The position numbers and the translations under genes were made by a program. Shown here piece after piece: positions 62,761-64,000 of a stretch of DNA of 64,000 nt. The notes under the pieces are model-generated. The model worked only from the letters and a program-made list of their open reading frames with translations, made no database searches and had not been told where the DNA came from. The stretch is taken from assembly GCF_037893015.1 (NCBI RefSeq), contig NC_133658.1, positions 59,921,818-59,985,817 on the forward strand. Reading direction: 5' to 3'. The first letter of the stretch is position 1; each line of letters opens with the position of its first letter. This DNA comes from Macrotis lagotis (taxonomy: Eukaryota > Chordata > Mammalia > Peramelemorphia > Peramelidae).

Positions 62761-63040
62761 TTACCCCCCTGGATTATTTGGGTTCTTTTAGAGGGACAGC
62801 TTTTGTTTTGGCAGAAGAACTTGGAATCAATCAGAAGATGCTATTCATTGATTGATTGGGCTATTTCAAAGGGAATGGCAGTGGTAGATTTAGGAATTCA
62901 GAGATAATGGTTCTACTTGAATGTCCAGGAATCCCTTAAGTATTCCACGGTCAGGAAGGAATGAGTTTGCAGTTAACTTTGGAATTTGGTTGGACTTTGG
63001 AATCTTTGCCTTCCCTGTGGAAATTAGTTTGTATTCACTT

Positions 63041-63074
<34 letters not shown>
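63041..63074 (+). repeat. (CT)n microsatellite
   Basis: About 16 CT units. The long Arg-Glu and Ser-Leu frames it generates are not genes. Confidence 0.93.
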
Positions 63075-63078
<4 letters not shown>

Positions 63079-63129
63079 GTGGTATTTCTCGTAGAATATA
63101 AGCTTATGTGTGTGCATGTGTGTATAGTG

Positions 63130-63245
63130 TTTCTCATAGAATATAAGCTTTTTGAGGTCAAGTGCCATTTTGTTCTTTGTCTTAGCATCCCAAGCATCCA
63201 GCACAGTTCCTGGCACATTGCAAGGAATTACCAAATACTTGTAAA
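63130..63245 (+). mobile_element. L2 3'-terminal fragment, sense
   Basis: ATAAGCTTTTTGAGGTCAAG, CATCCAGCACAGTTCCTGGCA and AAATACTTGTAAAAGGAATG match the L2 3' end. Confidence 0.65.
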
Positions 63246-63324
63246 AGGAATGAAGGATTATTTGTATCAGAGATTGAATGTTTCTAAAAATGTCCATATT
63301 TATAAGTATCAGTGTACTAATTAT

Positions 63325-63478
63325 CACAGGTGGTGCAAGGGATAGAGTGCTAGACCTGGAATCAGGAAGATTCATTTTTCTGAGTTCAGATCCGATCTCA
63401 GCTGTGTAACCTTGGATAAGTCACTTTACCCTGTTTGCCTGAGTTTTGTCATCTGAATTCAAATGAGGAAAACTGGCA
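63325..63478 (+). mobile_element. MAR1/MIR-type SINE
   Basis: AGGTGGTGCAAGGGATAGAG, CTAGACCTGGAATCAGGAAG, CTTGGATAAGTCACTTTACC. Confidence 0.75.
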
Positions 63479-63800
63479 AAATCAGGAAATGCTTCCTGTA
63501 GATGTTGGCATCTGAGTTGGACTTAAAAGGAAAATAGCCATTCCATTGGCAGAGTTGAAGGGAAAGACAGTTGGCACCAAAGCATGTGTGTGGAAGAGGA
63601 ATAGAAGGCTATGTGGGAGTAACAGGAAAGGGAGGTGGTAGCCAAGTTATAAAGGGTTTTCAAGTCAAATCAAGGAACTCATGTTTAATCTTAGAAAGAA
63701 TGGGGAGCTAGAGGAGTTTATTGGGTATGAGAGTGGCATGGTTAGACCTGCCCACCTGTGCAGAAGAGTAAGAAAAGATAAGGTAAGGTGGCCATCCATA
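63479..63800 (-). mobile_element. L2 LINE fragment
   Basis: AAATGCTTCCTGTAGATG, GAGTTGGACTTAAAAGGAAA, GCCAAGTTATAAAGGGTTTT and GGCATGGTTAGACCTGCCC are antisense L2 landmarks. Confidence 0.7.
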
Positions 63801-63879
63801 TATTATAGTGATTCAATCTAGAGATAATGATTTGGCCTGAGTGGTTGGGTGTATGAATAGAGAAAAGGATAAGTTAGAT

Positions 63880-63965
63880 AGACTCTGTGGAAAAGTCGTT
63901 TCCCTTTTTGAACCTCAGTTTATTTCTTTGTAAAGTGGGGATAATGGTGCATTATCCATACTACA
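63880..63965 (+). mobile_element. MIR-type SINE fragment
   Basis: GAACCTCAGTTTATTTCTTTG and TAAAGTGGGGATAATGG are the MIR 3' half. Confidence 0.6.
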
Positions 63966-64000
63966 TAATTATGGTGGGAGTGTATCAAGTGCAATGGAAG

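Noticed and set aside
63024..63375. 161-codon minus-strand frame
   Set aside because: It spans a (CT)n array (Arg-Glu run) and an L2 3' tail. No homology pattern.
1..64000. Endogenous retrovirus, CRISPR array, operon-like gene cluster
   Set aside because: No LTR pair with TG/CA ends and primer-binding site, no gag/pol-like frame, no regularly spaced repeats with unique spacers and no bacterial-type gene spacing were seen.

Overview
This is a gene-poor mammalian nuclear window, almost certainly from a marsupial and probably an Australian one such as a dasyurid. The evidence is its repeats. There are about 20 copies of a ~150-bp tRNA-derived CORE-SINE of the WSINE1 kind, with an A-box-like TGGCGCAGTGGATAGAGC and a B-box-like GTTCAAATCC. 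There are more than a dozen MAR1-like SINEs, marsupial-type L1 3' ends, ORF1-only L1 relatives (HAL1-like), and a deep background of MIR, L2 and CR1/L3. There is no prokaryotic or organellar gene, CRISPR array or recognisable provirus. Repeat family names are from memory and were not checked against a library.

Layout. 0-7 kb: SINEs, an L1 copy keeping only its 5' end, a ~165-bp local duplication, and a nest of L2, a pogo-like DNA transposon and an L1 3' end. 7-24 kb: MIR/L2/L3 debris with young SINEs and minus-strand L1 3' ends; a 64-nt candidate exon with excellent splice sites lies at 15,554-15,617. 24-31 kb: an old CR1/L3 element and a long antisense L2, each broken by several later insertions. 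31-36 kb: mostly low-repeat DNA with a second candidate exon (33,658-33,811) and a CTCF-like motif. 36-49 kb: more L2 and L1, a complete ORF1-only element on the minus strand (42,050-43,970), a SINE cluster and a strong CTCF-like motif. 49.6-50.35 kb: a CpG-island promoter with paired CCAAT boxes, ETS and GC boxes and a possible first coding exon, the only convincing gene signal. 50-64 kb: probable first intron or flank, holding a complete HAL1-like element (52,308-54,967), L2 copies and another CTCF-like motif born from a SINE end.

The most unusual object is the HAL1-like element at 52.3-55.0 kb. It has a perfect 15-bp target-site duplication, an ORF1 remnant, no ORF2, and a 3' part built from three antisense SINE-derived blocks. 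In those blocks A-to-G differences predominate on the transcript strand. In the third block every T-preceded A of the SINE consensus has become G and no G has become A. This looks like ADAR-type RNA editing fixed by retrotransposition, or a founder that carried such a pattern.

No exon of a named gene could be recognised by eye. The promoter island, the candidate exons and the CTCF-like sites would be decided by RNA-seq, CAGE and ChIP. All alignments and counts here were made by hand.
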